Source: Hyphomonadaceae bacterium
Lineage (GTDB): Bacteria; Pseudomonadota; Alphaproteobacteria; Caulobacterales; Aquidulcibacteraceae
Assembly (NCBI GenBank): GCA_019753105.1
Contig: JAIELJ010000015.1
Span: forward strand, 62,001 to 126,000
DNA length: 64,000 nt
Reading direction: 5' to 3'
Under the pieces are notes generated by a model. That model saw nothing but the letters and a program-made list of their open reading frames with translations. It had not been told where the DNA came from and did no database searches. Position 1 is the stretch's first letter; each line of letters opens with the position of its first letter. The position numbers and the translations under genes were made by a program. Shown in pieces: positions 32,496 through 41,822 of the stretch.

Positions 32496-33572
32496 TTATT
32501 CTTCGCGTTCGTCCCCGCCCTCGTCGCCATCATCGTCGTTGACGTCCGAGTCATCGTCGGCGGCTTCGCGTTGCGGTGCGTTGGCGCTTTGCAGAACGGT
32601 GTCGACGCCCGTTTCGGCCAACAGCGCCGCGAGCGCCTCGTCCTCAACGCCAGCACGCTTCTTCTTCAACTCCGCCAGCGCCTTCGCAGCATAGCGTTGC
32701 GGCTTCTGCGCGAAGGTTTGGCCGGCGATCTCGACGGCGACGCCGCGCGCATCGTCGGCGACAGCAGCAGCGTTCGCGGCGGCCCAGATGAAATAGGCGC
32801 CGGCGACTTCATCGCGCAGCAGCCCCACCAGATCATCGCGCACATCAGAGAAGCGCACGAACTCCCCTTCCGCCTTCGGCGCGTTCATGCGCTCGACCCA
32901 GGCAACCAGCTTCGGCGCCTGCGCGCGCAGGATCGCGCCCGGCGTCGGATCGGAGAGCAATTGGCCGAACTGCGCTGCGAGGCCGAAATCAGCCAAGCTC
33001 GGGCGGCCGCCGAAGAGGTACGGCTTTGAGCCAAGCAGCTGCTCGACAGCGGCTAATGCCCGATTGAACGAGCCTTCGATGATCGGCGCTGTATCCGGCG
33101 ACGAGCCGACATGATGCAAACGGCCAACCATGCGCGTGCGCACGCTATCGGCCATGCCTTCCGGCGCTTCGGCGCCATCGAAAATCATCTCGACGATCCG
33201 GCGCGAGGCGCTCTCCTGATCGTCCGGATAGGACCAGCGATAGTGGAACATCGCCTTGTTCAACCACTCGTCGGCATAGTCTTCGAGCAACGCTGCGATG
33301 AACGCCAAGCTCGGCTCATCCGGCGTGATCGACGGCTCGGCGTACTGGCGCTCGATCGCTTCGATCATCGGCGTGGAATCTTGCATGGCGTTATCGTCGG
33401 CATCGACAAGCACCGGTACCAGCGGCAGCTTGGCGAAGCGGGCGAACTCGTCCTGGCGCGCGTTCGTGCGCTGCAACCATTCGAACTCGACACCCTTGAA
33501 ACGCAGATACGAGCGAACCTTCACCGAGTATGGCGAAAGCTCTGCGCCATAGAGGCGGAACGGTGCGTTCAT
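32496..33572 (-). CDS. Glutathione S-transferase family protein with acidic tail
   Basis: 358 residues. The thioredoxin-like N-domain begins FRLYGAELSPYSVKVRSYLRFKGVEFEW and has VPVLVDADDNAMQDSTPMIEAIE (cis-Pro and the Ser-type glutathione-binding residue); the alpha-helical C-domain continues to about 250 with KPYLFGGRPSLADFGLAAQF. Longer than typical GSTs (about 220): an added region, and the last 25 residues are almost all Asp/Glu/Gly. Substrate unknown. It follows the cold-shock gene on the same strand. Confidence 0.82.
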   Translation of the reverse strand: MNAPFRLYGAELSPYSVKVRSYLRFKGVEFEWLQRTNARQDEFARFAKLPLVPVLVDADDNAMQDSTPMIEAIERQYAEPSITPDEPSLAFIAALLEDYADEWLNKAMFHYRWSYPDDQESASRRIVEMIFDGAEAPEGMADSVRTRMVGRLHHVGSSPDTAPIIEGSFNRALAAVEQLLGSKPYLFGGRPSLADFGLAAQFGQLLSDPTPGAILRAQAPKLVAWVERMNAPKAEGEFVRFSDVRDDLVGLLRDEVAGAYFIWAAANAAAVADDARGVAVEIAGQTFAQKPQRYAAKALAELKKKRAGVEDEALAALLAETGVDTVLQSANAPQREAADDDSDVNDDDGDEGGDEREE

Positions 33573-33650
33573 GTGGTCTTGTAATCCCTAATGCAGAGGA
33601 TCGCCGCGCGGGCCCGCACGGCGATCCAGATGTTCAAAACTGAGCGGCCG

Positions 33651-33860
33651 TTAGACCGGCTTGATGTTCACCGCGGACGGCTTGTTCTTACGCGGATCGT
33701 TCTCCACGTCAAAGCTCACCGCCTGCCCTTCGCGCAGCCCAGTAAGGCCAGAGCGCTCAACGGCGCTCACGTGCACGAAAACGTCGGCGCCGCCTTCATC
33801 AGGCGCGATGAAGCCGAAGCCCTTAGCCATGTTGAACCACTTCACGACACCCGTAGCCAT
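33651..33860 (-). CDS. Cold-shock protein, CspA family
   Basis: A 69-residue OB-fold RNA chaperone: [37 protein letters not shown], with RNP1 (KGFGFI) and RNP2 (VFVHVS) aromatic motifs intact, then [23 protein letters not shown] at 33860 is used; an in-frame upstream ATG at 33869 would add three residues. It binds single-stranded RNA to prevent structure, in cold shock or stationary phase. The 170-bp upstream region may be its leader. Confidence 0.95.
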   Translation of the reverse strand: MATGVVKWFNMAKGFGFIAPDEGGADVFVHVSAVERSGLTGLREGQAVSFDVENDPRKNKPSAVNIKPV

Positions 33861-34031
33861 GGGCGGCACTCCTCAATGACATGCCGCTGCCGGAACTGGC
33901 GCGCGGCTGGACCGTAAGGAAGAACGAAATGCCGCCGCCCGAAGCGCGCGGTCGCAACGTCACGACCGGGTAGTCCGGAGGGCATAGGGCGCGCCCGAGC
34001 CATGCAAGTCAAGAAAAAGCAGGAACCGCGC

Positions 34032-35339
34032 TCAAGGTTGCGGCCCCACGCGATCGAGCGCCACGGCCAGCATCGCGCGCAAACCCGTCTCCATTGCGGG
34101 CTCGTGCACGAAGAAGCGCGGGTTATGATTGGGTGCTGCGTCCGCTTGCGAAACACCCGGCGGATTGACGCCGTAGAAGAAGAACACGCCCGGCAGCTCA
34201 CGCTGAAAATAGGCGAAATCTTCTGCCGGCATTACAGGATAGCCGGAGCGCACGGCGTCCGCGCCCAGCGCGCGGGCGGCGGCGGCGCGCGCGCGTTCGA
34301 GATGTTCGGGCGGGTTCACCGTTGGGATCGCGTTCTCCGTAATGGTCACTTCAGCCGTCGCGCCGGACGCAGCGGCGACTTCAGTGACGGTGCGTCGGAT
34401 GCGATTATAGAGATCCTCGCGCGTCTCCGGATTGAGATAGCGGACGGTGCCCTGCATCTGCACAGTTTGCGGGATGATATTGTAGCGCACGCCGCCCTGG
34501 ATCATGCCGACGGTAACGATCACCGGCGAACTCACCGCATTCATCTGTCGCGACGGGATCGTCTGCAGCGCGTTGATGATCTGCGCCGACACAACAATCG
34601 GATCGATGCCGGCGTGTGGTTGCGCACCGTGCGTTTGGCTCCCTGTCACCGTGATGTCGAGCCGGTCGGAGCCCGCCATCATGGGGCCTGGGATCATCAT
34701 GATCGTGCCGCTCTCGGTCGGCCACGCGTGCAAACCGAAGATGGCTTCCGGTTCGAGATCGCCGAAGACGTTCTCCGCCAGCATGCGCCGCGCGCCGCCG
34801 AGCCCGCCGGGAGGCGCGCCTTCCTCGGACGGCTGGAAGACAAAGATAATCGTGCCCGCCAATTCCTCGCGCCGCGCCGCCAGCACGCTTGCTGCGGCCA
34901 TCAGGATGGCGACATGGGTGTCGTGCCCGCAAGCGTGCATGATGCCAACGTCTTGGCCGTTGTACGTTCCACGTGCGCGCGAACGGAACGGCAGATCGCC
35001 CTCTTCCGTCACCGGCAACGCATCCATATCGGCGCGGAGCGCAATCACCGGGCCAGGACGCCCGCCGCGCAGGATGCCGACAACGCCCGTTTGCGCGATG
35101 CCAGTCCGCACTTCCATGCGCAAGCTGCGCAGATGCGCAGCGACAACGCGCGCCGTGCGGACTTCCTCGTAGGAGAGTTCAGGGTTCTGGTGCAGATCGC
35201 GCCGCCACGTGATCATGCGCGGCAGCGTTTGCGCGATCGAAGCTTCGATCTCCGGCGAGAAGCCTTGCGCGGTTTGGGCCTGCGCGGGCGCAGCGAGCAG
35301 CACTGATGCGGCGATCGCGCCGATAACGAACCTCTTCAT
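34032..35339 (-). CDS. Exported M20-family amidohydrolase (hippurate hydrolase-like)
   Basis: 435 residues with a signal peptide (MKRFVIGAIAASVLLAAPAQAQ). Metal and catalytic residues: ALRADMDALPV, GIMHACGHDTHVAILMAAASVL, FQPSEEGAPPGG, AIFGLHAWP, and near the C-terminus GYPVMPAEDFAYF and NHNPRFFVHEPA. The dimerisation domain lies between. It cleaves an amide such as N-acyl amino acids in the periplasm. ATG at 35339 with GGGGTGGAG upstream is preferred over the 35345 ATG. It lies 14 bases after kdsD on the same strand. Confidence 0.9.
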   Translation of the reverse strand: MKRFVIGAIAASVLLAAPAQAQTAQGFSPEIEASIAQTLPRMITWRRDLHQNPELSYEEVRTARVVAAHLRSLRMEVRTGIAQTGVVGILRGGRPGPVIALRADMDALPVTEEGDLPFRSRARGTYNGQDVGIMHACGHDTHVAILMAAASVLAARREELAGTIIFVFQPSEEGAPPGGLGGARRMLAENVFGDLEPEAIFGLHAWPTESGTIMMIPGPMMAGSDRLDITVTGSQTHGAQPHAGIDPIVVSAQIINALQTIPSRQMNAVSSPVIVTVGMIQGGVRYNIIPQTVQMQGTVRYLNPETREDLYNRIRRTVTEVAAASGATAEVTITENAIPTVNPPEHLERARAAAARALGADAVRSGYPVMPAEDFAYFQRELPGVFFFYGVNPPGVSQADAAPNHNPRFFVHEPAMETGLRAMLAVALDRVGPQP

Positions 35340-35353
35340 CTCCACCCCTTAGA

Positions 35354-36355
35354 TCAACGCACGCCTGCCGCCAGCAGATCGTGCATGTGCACGACGCCGA
35401 CCGGGCGGCCATCTTCAACCGCGAATAGCAGCGTGATCCGCTTTTCGTTCATGATCGCCAGCGCATCCGCGATCGGCGCATCCGGCGCGATCGTTTTCGG
35501 GCTGGCGCTCATCAGGTCGCGCGCAGTCTTGGCGAACATTTCCGGCGTCAGCTTCCGGCGCAGATCGCCGTCGGTGATGATGCCGATAAGCTTGCCGCCT
35601 TCGATCACGCCGGCAGCGCCGATGCCGCCAACGCTGATCGCTTGGATGGCCTCCGTCACCGGCGTTTCCGGCGCGATCAGCGGATCGCTTGTGCCGACGC
35701 GCATCAGATCGCGCACCTTCTTCAGCGCAGCACCCAGCTTGCCGCCCGGATGGATCGCGCCGAAATCCTTGGCCGTGAAGCCGCGCGCATCGAGCAACGC
35801 CACCGCCAGCGCATCGCCGAGCGCCAAGCACATCGTGGTCGAGATCGTCGGCGCCGGTGCTGCTTCGCTGGCTTCGCCGCAATCGGGCATAACGAGCGGC
35901 GCGGTAGACGCTTTCGCCAAAGTCGAGTCCGGCTTGAACGTCATGCCGATGACCGGAATGTTCAGCCGGTGGCAATGATAGAGCAAATCGGAGAGCTCAG
36001 CCGTTTCGCCAGAGCGCGAAATGCCGAGCACGCAATCGTGCTCGGTGATCATGCCGAGATCGCCGTGGCTGGCTTCGGCGGGGTGCACGAAATAGGCGGG
36101 CGTGCCGGTCGAGGCCAAGGTCGCCGCGATCTTGCGCGCGATGTGGCCCGACTTGCCCATGCCGGTGACGATCACGCGCCCCTTGGCGGCGGCGAGCAAT
36201 TGCGTGGCGTGTAGGAAAGGCTCGCGCAACGGCCCCGCCAAGGCCGACGCCAATTGCTCAAGCGAGCGCGCCTCGGCGCGGATAGTTTCTTGCCCCACCG
36301 CAATAGCGGCGTCAGGCTTGATCAGGTCTGAACTCATGGGGTGCGGTGTTGGCAT
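35354..36355 (-). CDS. kdsD: Arabinose-5-phosphate isomerase KdsD
   Basis: Interconverts ribulose-5-P and arabinose-5-P, the first step of Kdo synthesis. SIS domain at about residues 40-185 with VIVTGMGKSGHIARKIAATLASTG, PAEASHGDLGMI and GISRSGETAELSDLL; two CBS domains at about 215-333 (DPLIAPETPVTEAIQAISVGG; KTIAPDAPIADALAIMNEKRI). ATG at 36355 lies inside a 33-bp repeat and the gene's start overlaps the 3' end of the preceding membrane-protein gene by 44 bases; 36337 is an alternative start. Works with kdsA at 39289. Confidence 0.94.
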   Translation of the reverse strand: MPTPHPMSSDLIKPDAAIAVGQETIRAEARSLEQLASALAGPLREPFLHATQLLAAAKGRVIVTGMGKSGHIARKIAATLASTGTPAYFVHPAEASHGDLGMITEHDCVLGISRSGETAELSDLLYHCHRLNIPVIGMTFKPDSTLAKASTAPLVMPDCGEASEAAPAPTISTTMCLALGDALAVALLDARGFTAKDFGAIHPGGKLGAALKKVRDLMRVGTSDPLIAPETPVTEAIQAISVGGIGAAGVIEGGKLIGIITDGDLRRKLTPEMFAKTARDLMSASPKTIAPDAPIADALAIMNEKRITLLFAVEDGRPVGVVHMHDLLAAGVR

Positions 36356-37004
36356 GGAGATGCGGCGTTGTCACGGGGTCACGCCGCCGAGCGTACACCA
36401 CGATGATTGATATGAGCGCGACGTAAATCCCCGCCCGCATCAACGGATCGACCATCGACATTTCTGCGTTCGGGATGAGCAATGCCGAAGTGTTGTGAGC
36501 CGCATGAAGCGTCCACGTCAGGCCGAAAACGGCGAGCCCCGACCACTTCGCCCTCAACGCCCAACAAGCGGTCACTGAAAGTAGAACGTGAAGCGTCAGC
36601 GGTACGAGCGGAAACACTAAGATGCGCGCGGGTAGCTCGTTGAGCGTAAAGACCTGGACGAGCAGATCATTGAACTTCAGCACGGTCTCAAACAAACCGA
36701 AACCCAGACCAACGAACAGCCATCTTACCGCGCTAACCGGCGCTCCATTGCTCTTGAAGAACAAGACACGAGCGAATTCTTCGACGAGTGGCGCGACGCC
36801 GATCATTGCAATCCATATCGAGCCAGCTTCTGGGTATGCCCGCGACACCGGGCCATAGACGAAGAGGACGATCGCGTAGGCGATGACCGCTGGCCAGAGG
36901 CCGAAGTGGACGTCCTCCCTGTATCTGCCGGTGAAGCCGCCGATAAAGATGACCAAGACGATCGCAATCGCGACGCCGATCGACGGAAACACAAAATACT
37001 GCAT
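36312..37004 (-). CDS. Multipass membrane protein, PrsW/CPBP-like
   Basis: 230 residues with about seven helices. APLVEEFARVLFF in one helix, GFGLFETVLKF in the next and TLHAAHNTSALL later give the EE-x-x-R / E / H-x-x-x-N arrangement of CPBP- and PrsW-type intramembrane proteases, which would act on or near membrane proteins. Assignment is by motif only. The gene lies between two 33-bp imperfect direct repeats and its last 15 codons overlap kdsD, suggesting insertion ahead of kdsD. Confidence 0.6.
   Translation of the reverse strand: MQYFVFPSIGVAIAIVLVIFIGGFTGRYREDVHFGLWPAVIAYAIVLFVYGPVSRAYPEAGSIWIAMIGVAPLVEEFARVLFFKSNGAPVSAVRWLFVGLGFGLFETVLKFNDLLVQVFTLNELPARILVFPLVPLTLHVLLSVTACWALRAKWSGLAVFGLTWTLHAAHNTSALLIPNAEMSMVDPLMRAGIYVALISIIVVYARRRDPVTTPHLHANTAPHEFRPDQA
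36343..36375. repeat. 33-bp direct repeat, copy A (spans kdsD start)
   Basis: GCGGTGTTGGCATG, six variable bases, then CGGCGTTGTCACG; 26 or more of 33 positions match copy B at 37010-37042. On the minus strand it holds the kdsD start and first codons, and it also codes for the C-terminal VTTPHLHANTA of the membrane protein. Confidence 0.8.
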
Positions 37005-37009
37005 TCAGC

Positions 37010-37042
37010 GCGGTGTTGGCATGACCCGCCGCCGTTGTCACG
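37010..37042. repeat. 33-bp direct repeat, copy B
   Basis: GCGGTGTTGGCATG, six variable bases, CGCCGTTGTCACG, matching copy A at 36343-36375. On the minus strand it reproduces the ATG and codons MPTP of kdsD before running into a stop, as expected of a duplicated kdsD start. Confidence 0.8.
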
Positions 37043-37820
37043 ATTGCGCAACTGCCTCGCGTGTGGGGCGCAGCGTGCGGAAAAGCGCGAACGCCAGGAG
37101 CAAAGCCGCGCCAGCGACAGCAGCGAGCGCCAATGTCGGCTTGTCGGCTTGCTCCGCGACATAGACGCCGCCCAAGCCCCAGGCGATCGGCAGCGGATAG
37201 GCGAGCAAGCGCGTGCGATTGGTGACGGCCAGCCCGATCAAGACCACGAGCGCGATGCCAGCGCCGGCCCAGATCGGCGCGCTATCCGGCGTAATGATAT
37301 CCCAAGCCGTAAGCACGGTGAGCATATTGATCGCGGTCGCAATCGTCAGCCAACCTGCAAGCAGTCCCAGCGGCCAGAGAATAAAAATGGTTTGCCGTGC
37401 AGAGGCGCCGCTAACTTCGCCGCCCCGCCAGAACGCCTGCACCAGCGCCGCCGCCGACGCAGTGATGATCACTATCGTCGCCCATTTGGCGTCGATCGCC
37501 GAGGCGTAAAGCCAAAGCCCGCACCCGGCCATGGCGATAACAGACGGCCAAGCCAGACGGTTGAGCCAACCGCCGTTCGCTGTCCCCGGCAGGGCCTGGT
37601 AGACCGCGTAGAGCGCCAGGCCCAGATAAATGACGCCCCAGATCGAGAACGCATAGCCGGCAGCGCGCAAGGTCGAGTCGCCATCGGCCGCGAACTCAGC
37701 GGCGCTCAGGCCGAAATCGGTCGCGTAGATCAGCGACGGCGCAGCGATCGCAACGACAGCAGCGAGCACGACAGCGATCGTGCGAAAAACCGGTTTAGGC
37801 GGCGAAGCCTGCTTGAACAT
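37038..37820 (-). CDS. Polytopic membrane protein (TspO/MBR-like)
   Basis: 260 residues, eight or so hydrophobic helices. YAFSIWGVIYLGLALYAVYQALP and LNRLAWPSVIAMAGCGLWLYA, with Trp residues at helix ends, recall tryptophan-rich TspO/MBR-like proteins but the length is greater. No catalytic motif. GATATTCC lies before the ATG with no strong Shine-Dalgarno. Upstream of the CPBP-like gene on the same strand and possibly cotranscribed with it and kdsD. Function not assigned. Confidence 0.55.
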   Translation of the reverse strand: MFKQASPPKPVFRTIAVVLAAVVAIAAPSLIYATDFGLSAAEFAADGDSTLRAAGYAFSIWGVIYLGLALYAVYQALPGTANGGWLNRLAWPSVIAMAGCGLWLYASAIDAKWATIVIITASAAALVQAFWRGGEVSGASARQTIFILWPLGLLAGWLTIATAINMLTVLTAWDIITPDSAPIWAGAGIALVVLIGLAVTNRTRLLAYPLPIAWGLGGVYVAEQADKPTLALAAVAGAALLLAFALFRTLRPTREAVAQS

Positions 37821-37856
37821 GGAATATCCTTTAGCCGCTAACGCGCAAAACCGGCA

Positions 37857-39095
37857 TCAGGCGCCATCCAAAGCGTAGAGACCGCTTAAGCGTTCGAACA
37901 ATTTGTCGTTCCACCGTTTGAGATCGAACTCGCTTCTTACGCGCGAGGCGCCCGCTTGGCCCATCGCCGCCCAGCGTTCCGGCGCGGTGGCGATGGCTTT
38001 CATGTTGGCCGAAAGCGCCCGCCAGTCGCCCTCGTTGCAAATGAGCCCCGAAACCTCGTGCTCGACCAGCTCCGGCGTGCCGGAATGGCGGGTCGCCAGA
38101 ACCGGAAGCCCCTGCGCCATCGCCTCCATAAGTGCGACCGGAATGCCCTCCATGTCGCCGCTCGCGGCCGTCTTGCTTGGGAGCACGAAGACGTGCGCCT
38201 GGCCGAGTTCGCGCGCGACCTCCGCGTGCGGCAAGAGGCCGGTGAATTCCACGACGCCGCCCAGGTTCAGGCTGGTGGCGAAGTTGTGCAGATAGCCGCG
38301 CAGCTCGCCGTCGCCGATCAGCGTCAGCGTGGCGTTCGGAAACTCATGCTCGCGGCGCAGCGATGCGAACGCGCGCAGCGCATCGTCAAAGCCCTTCTTC
38401 TCCACCATCCGCCCAACGCCGATAAACCGCACCGGCTCGCCTTCGCCAAGCGTGCGCGGCTTCGTCTCGAAGCGCGAGGCGTCCACGCCCATGCGATGGA
38501 TCAATGTCCGCGCTTGCGGCGCGCCTAAGCTCATCAGCTTGTCGCGCCAGAGATCGCTGATCGGCAGGAAGAGATCGCCGCGCAGCAACAGCTTCGAATA
38601 GGCGTTCGGGTATTTCTTCAGATACGCCGACATGTCCTTGCCGTGAAACACGGTGGCGATGCGGCCCTTGATCAAACCGAGGTCCCGCAAGGCCGTCGCG
38701 AAGCGTCCCCAGCGTCCATAATGCGCCAGCCACACGCGCCGCTCCGGCGGCTCCTTGCGCCAGCGCGCGGCCGCTACGAGCAGGCGGAGAGACGACGCGT
38801 CATCGCCGAACTCGCCAACATTGAGCGTCGCCATCGCGTTTGGCTTGGAAAGCGCCCCCGGCGCCAATGCCAGCCGCGCGCCAAAACCCTTCGGGATCGG
38901 CGCGTAGAACGCTTTGAGCTTGTCACCGTGCTTAAGCCGCAGCGCGCCGAGCACCTCAGCGTCGCCGGCCGCCAAAGCGTGGATTTCGACACTCGCGCCG
39001 CGCTCGATCAGGCCCTCGACCTGCGCCTGGATGAACGTCTCCGACGGGTTCGGGAAACGCGAGACCAGGAATGAAACGGGCAGTGACGGCATCAC
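37857..39095 (-). CDS. GT4-family glycosyltransferase (polysaccharide type)
   Basis: 412 residues, GT-B fold. The N-domain begins VSFLVSRFPNPSETFIQAQVEGL, characteristic of colanic-acid or exopolysaccharide glycosyltransferases; RFIGVGRMVEKKGFDDAL, LIGDGELRGYL and GLLPHAEVARELGQAHVFVLPSKTAASGDMEGIPVALMEAMAQGLPV are the donor-domain motifs, with the E-x7-E region. Peripheral membrane protein transferring a sugar from a nucleotide donor to a lipid-linked glycan. Donor sugar unknown. It neighbours kdsA and kdsD. Confidence 0.88.
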   Translation of the reverse strand: MMPSLPVSFLVSRFPNPSETFIQAQVEGLIERGASVEIHALAAGDAEVLGALRLKHGDKLKAFYAPIPKGFGARLALAPGALSKPNAMATLNVGEFGDDASSLRLLVAAARWRKEPPERRVWLAHYGRWGRFATALRDLGLIKGRIATVFHGKDMSAYLKKYPNAYSKLLLRGDLFLPISDLWRDKLMSLGAPQARTLIHRMGVDASRFETKPRTLGEGEPVRFIGVGRMVEKKGFDDALRAFASLRREHEFPNATLTLIGDGELRGYLHNFATSLNLGGVVEFTGLLPHAEVARELGQAHVFVLPSKTAASGDMEGIPVALMEAMAQGLPVLATRHSGTPELVEHEVSGLICNEGDWRALSANMKAIATAPERWAAMGQAGASRVRSEFDLKRWNDKLFERLSGLYALDGA

Positions 39096-39288
39096 GCCGC
39101 CATTGCCACGCCTACCCCGCGGTGTCAGGGGGAAAATCGAGGCTGGGCCTCGCCTGACCCATCGGCGCGGCCAATGCCGGCTATAGAGCCTGCCTTTGCT
39201 TCGGTAATTTCATGGCTGCCCGGCAGTGTGCGCGGTTGAGCCCTGCGCGCGCTGGGCCTATCTGAGGGAAGCGCCACCGAGGAAGTCC

Positions 39289-40149
39289 ATGAACCCGTCC
39301 GCCACGATCCGTATCCCGCGCGTTGAATCCACGCCGCTTGAGATCGGCAACCACTTGCCGCTCACCTTCATCTGCGGCCCCTGCCAACTCGAAAGCCGCG
39401 AACACGCGCTCGCAACGGCCGAGTTTCTGCGCGACGTGTTCAAACGCGCCGGCGCGGGCTTCATCTACAAAACCAGCTTCGACAAGGCCAACCGCTCCAG
39501 CCTCTCGACGAAACGCGGCGCAGGCTTCGATACAGCGGCGCCCATCTTCGAAGAAATCCGCAAGAAGATCGGCGTGCCGGTCATCACCGACGTGCACTTG
39601 CCCGAGCAATGCGCCGAGGTTGCAGAAGTGGTCGACGTCCTTCAGATCCCCGCCTTCCTCTGCCGCCAGACTGACCTGCTCGTCGCCGCCGCCGAAACCG
39701 GCAAGCCGATCAACGTCAAGAAGGGCCAGTTCCTGGCGCCGTGGGACATGAAGAACGTGATCGCCAAGATCACGGGCAGCGGCAATCCAAACGTCATGGC
39801 CTGCGAGCGCGGCGCCTCGTTCGGCTACAACACGCTCGTCTCCGACATGCGCGCCATCCCGATCATGAAGAGCTTCGGCGCGCCGGTCGTGTTCGATGCC
39901 ACGCACTCGGTGCAACAACCGGGCGGGCGCGGCGATACCAGCGGCGGCGAACGCCAATTCGTACCGATCCTGGCGCGCGCGGCTGTCGCCATCGGCGTTG
40001 CAGCCGTCTTCCTCGAAGCCCACCCCGATCCGGACAACGCCCCGAGCGACGGCCCCAACATGGTGCCGTTCGATCAGCTGGAAGATCTGGTCCGGGATCT
40101 TGTGGCGTTCGATAGGCTCGCAAAGCAGACGGCTATCGCGGCGGAGTAA
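39289..40149 (+). CDS. kdsA: 3-deoxy-8-phosphooctulonate synthase KdsA
   Basis: Condenses arabinose-5-P and PEP into Kdo-8-phosphate for LPS. 286 residues, a TIM barrel with [97 protein letters not shown] and [18 protein letters not shown]; the last is diagnostic. Cys in FICGPCQ and the FDATHS His point to the metal-dependent type. GAGGAA precedes the ATG. A hairpin at 40196-40223 separates it from the convergent fasciclin gene. Confidence 0.97.
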   Translation: MNPSATIRIPRVESTPLEIGNHLPLTFICGPCQLESREHALATAEFLRDVFKRAGAGFIYKTSFDKANRSSLSTKRGAGFDTAAPIFEEIRKKIGVPVITDVHLPEQCAEVAEVVDVLQIPAFLCRQTDLLVAAAETGKPINVKKGQFLAPWDMKNVIAKITGSGNPNVMACERGASFGYNTLVSDMRAIPIMKSFGAPVVFDATHSVQQPGGRGDTSGGERQFVPILARAAVAIGVAAVFLEAHPDPDNAPSDGPNMVPFDQLEDLVRDLVAFDRLAKQTAIAAE

Positions 40150-40195
40150 CGGGTTGCGGCGACGGATCGCGCGCCCAGCGCACTCCGAGAAAAGC

Positions 40196-40223
40196 GAAGC
40201 GCCCGGCTTACGCCGAGCGCTTC
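40196..40223. terminator. Terminator-like hairpin between kdsA and the fasciclin gene
   Basis: GAAGCGC (40196-40202) and CGGC pair with GCCG and GCGCTTC (40212-40223) around TTAC, with one C/A mismatch. Symmetric placement between convergent genes; U-runs are weak. Confidence 0.6.
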
Positions 40224-40236
40224 ACGTGTTCCCGTC

Positions 40237-40674
40237 TTAAGCAGCGGCGCGATTGGCGCTCGACGCGATCACAGTATCGATCACATGGATGACGCCATTG
40301 CCGCACTCGATGTCGGCGGTGACCACTTTCGCGCCATTCACGGTCACGCCATTGCCGCCGTCAATGCTAAGGCTTTCACCTTGCAGCGACTTCGGCGAGG
40401 ACTTGCCTTTAATATCGCTCGACATGACCTTGCCGGATACGACGTGCGACTTGAGCAGAGAAACAAGCTTGTCCTTGCTTTCCGGCTTCAGAAGCGTTTC
40501 CAGCGCGCCAGTCGGCAGTTTTGCGAACGCCGCATCGTTTGGCGCGAACACCGTGAACGGGCCTGAACCTTTCAGGGTTTCGGCTAAACCCGCAGCTTGC
40601 AGCGCCTTGACGAGCGTAGTGAACGTGCCGGCATTGATCGCCGTGTCGACGATATTTTTCTTTTGTTCCGTCAT
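40237..40674 (-). CDS. Fasciclin (FAS1) domain protein without signal peptide
   Basis: A 145-residue single FAS1 domain: [39 protein letters not shown] (H1 box) and the H2-type [20 protein letters not shown]. Bacterial relatives are usually secreted adhesion proteins, but no signal peptide is seen here, only MTEQKK before the domain, so it may be cytoplasmic or exported another way. Monocistronic, opposite kdsA. Confidence 0.9.
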   Translation of the reverse strand: MTEQKKNIVDTAINAGTFTTLVKALQAAGLAETLKGSGPFTVFAPNDAAFAKLPTGALETLLKPESKDKLVSLLKSHVVSGKVMSSDIKGKSSPKSLQGESLSIDGGNGVTVNGAKVVTADIECGNGVIHVIDTVIASSANRAAA

Positions 40675-40886
40675 AAAGTTTGGTCCTGAGAGTTGGGTGC
40701 CCTGACGATAGTCGTCAGGGCAAACGCGCGTCTGGCTGGATGAGAAGCATCGCGAGCTTCGCGGTAGAGACCCAACCGCTCATGAGCCGCAAAGGTCCGT
40801 CCGTTGCCAAACCAACGCATGCGGCCAGTGCGCACGCGGTAGTCCCGCGAGCCCGTGGCGCTCGCGAGAACGCCCGTTTCTAGCGA

Positions 40887-41709
40887 TTATTGGGGCTCCG
40901 TTGCGCGCGTCTCGCTGATCACTTCGCCAAACGCATCGTACACGCGCACCGTTTCCAGTGAGCGGTTGCGATCGAGGTCGATCTCGGAACGTTCAAGTCG
41001 GAGATTGGCGTAGTAATTGATGCGCACCAACCAGCCATAACGGTGGTCGGTAATCTCTTCGCGCTGGATGATGCCATGCTCATAGTGCAGAATAGTGTCG
41101 GGCACTTGGTTTCCGTCGGTGTCACTCTCGGTGCGCTGGCGGATGCCGCCGCGGAAGATCGAGCGCGTTTCGAACAGGCCGTCGAAATTGTCGTCCGAGC
41201 TTTCCTCAGTGGGTGTGCCAACCTCATCATAATGCGCGATGAAGTCAGTGCGCCCGTCATGATTTGAATCAAACTCAGCGCGGTAGGCGTTCATCGAACT
41301 AAATCTGTAGAACCAGGTGACGTCGTCGCGGCCGTCACCATTCTGATCCAGCGCGACAGTCGTTTCACCGATGGTGAAGCGGCTATTGTCGAGCGCCACC
41401 TTGGCGCCCCAGCCAATGAATGCGCCGACAAGTAGAAACACCAACGCCGCCACGAACCGGAACCGCTTACCGGGCTGCGCCACCGGCTCTTCCGGCGAAC
41501 TCGAGCGCTCCCACTGCATCAGCAACGCGCGGGCGCGGTCGTAGTCCTCTTCGGCGACCATCAGCTGAATGAGATTGCTCGCCGGCAGATCGCCCACGGC
41601 GCCCTGCAGCGCAGCACCGTGGACGTGCGCTACGATGCCCTCGCCCCGCGAGCAGATCCGCCAACATATGCGCTTCGGCGACATTCGCCGGTGAATAGAC
41701 TTGCCGCAT
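40887..41709 (-). pseudogene. DUF2007 membrane protein with Ca-binding-like repeats, frameshifted
   Basis: From ATG 41709, MRQVYSPANVAEAHMLADLL is the start of a DUF2007 (putative signal-transducing) domain, but the frame is lost in a CCCC run at 41644-41647; the other frame continues GIVAHVHGAALQGAVGDLPASNLIQLMVAEEDYDRARAL. One transmembrane helix follows (FVAALVFLLVGAFIGWGAKV), then four Asp-rich loops, DQNGDGRDDV, DSNHDGRTDF, DDNFDGLFET and DTDGNQVPDT, resembling EF-hand or thrombospondin type-3 loops. Removing one C restores about 273 residues. It may be a sequencing error. Confidence 0.8.
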
Positions 41710-41822
41710 GACGCCCCCCAACGCTGCCGCCAAGTAAACCTAAACGGGCGCCAAGCGCGAGCCCATTGCGCGCTTTGGCGATTGGCGTGACACTGCCGCA
41801 AGCAAAAAAGGGCGGAACATCA

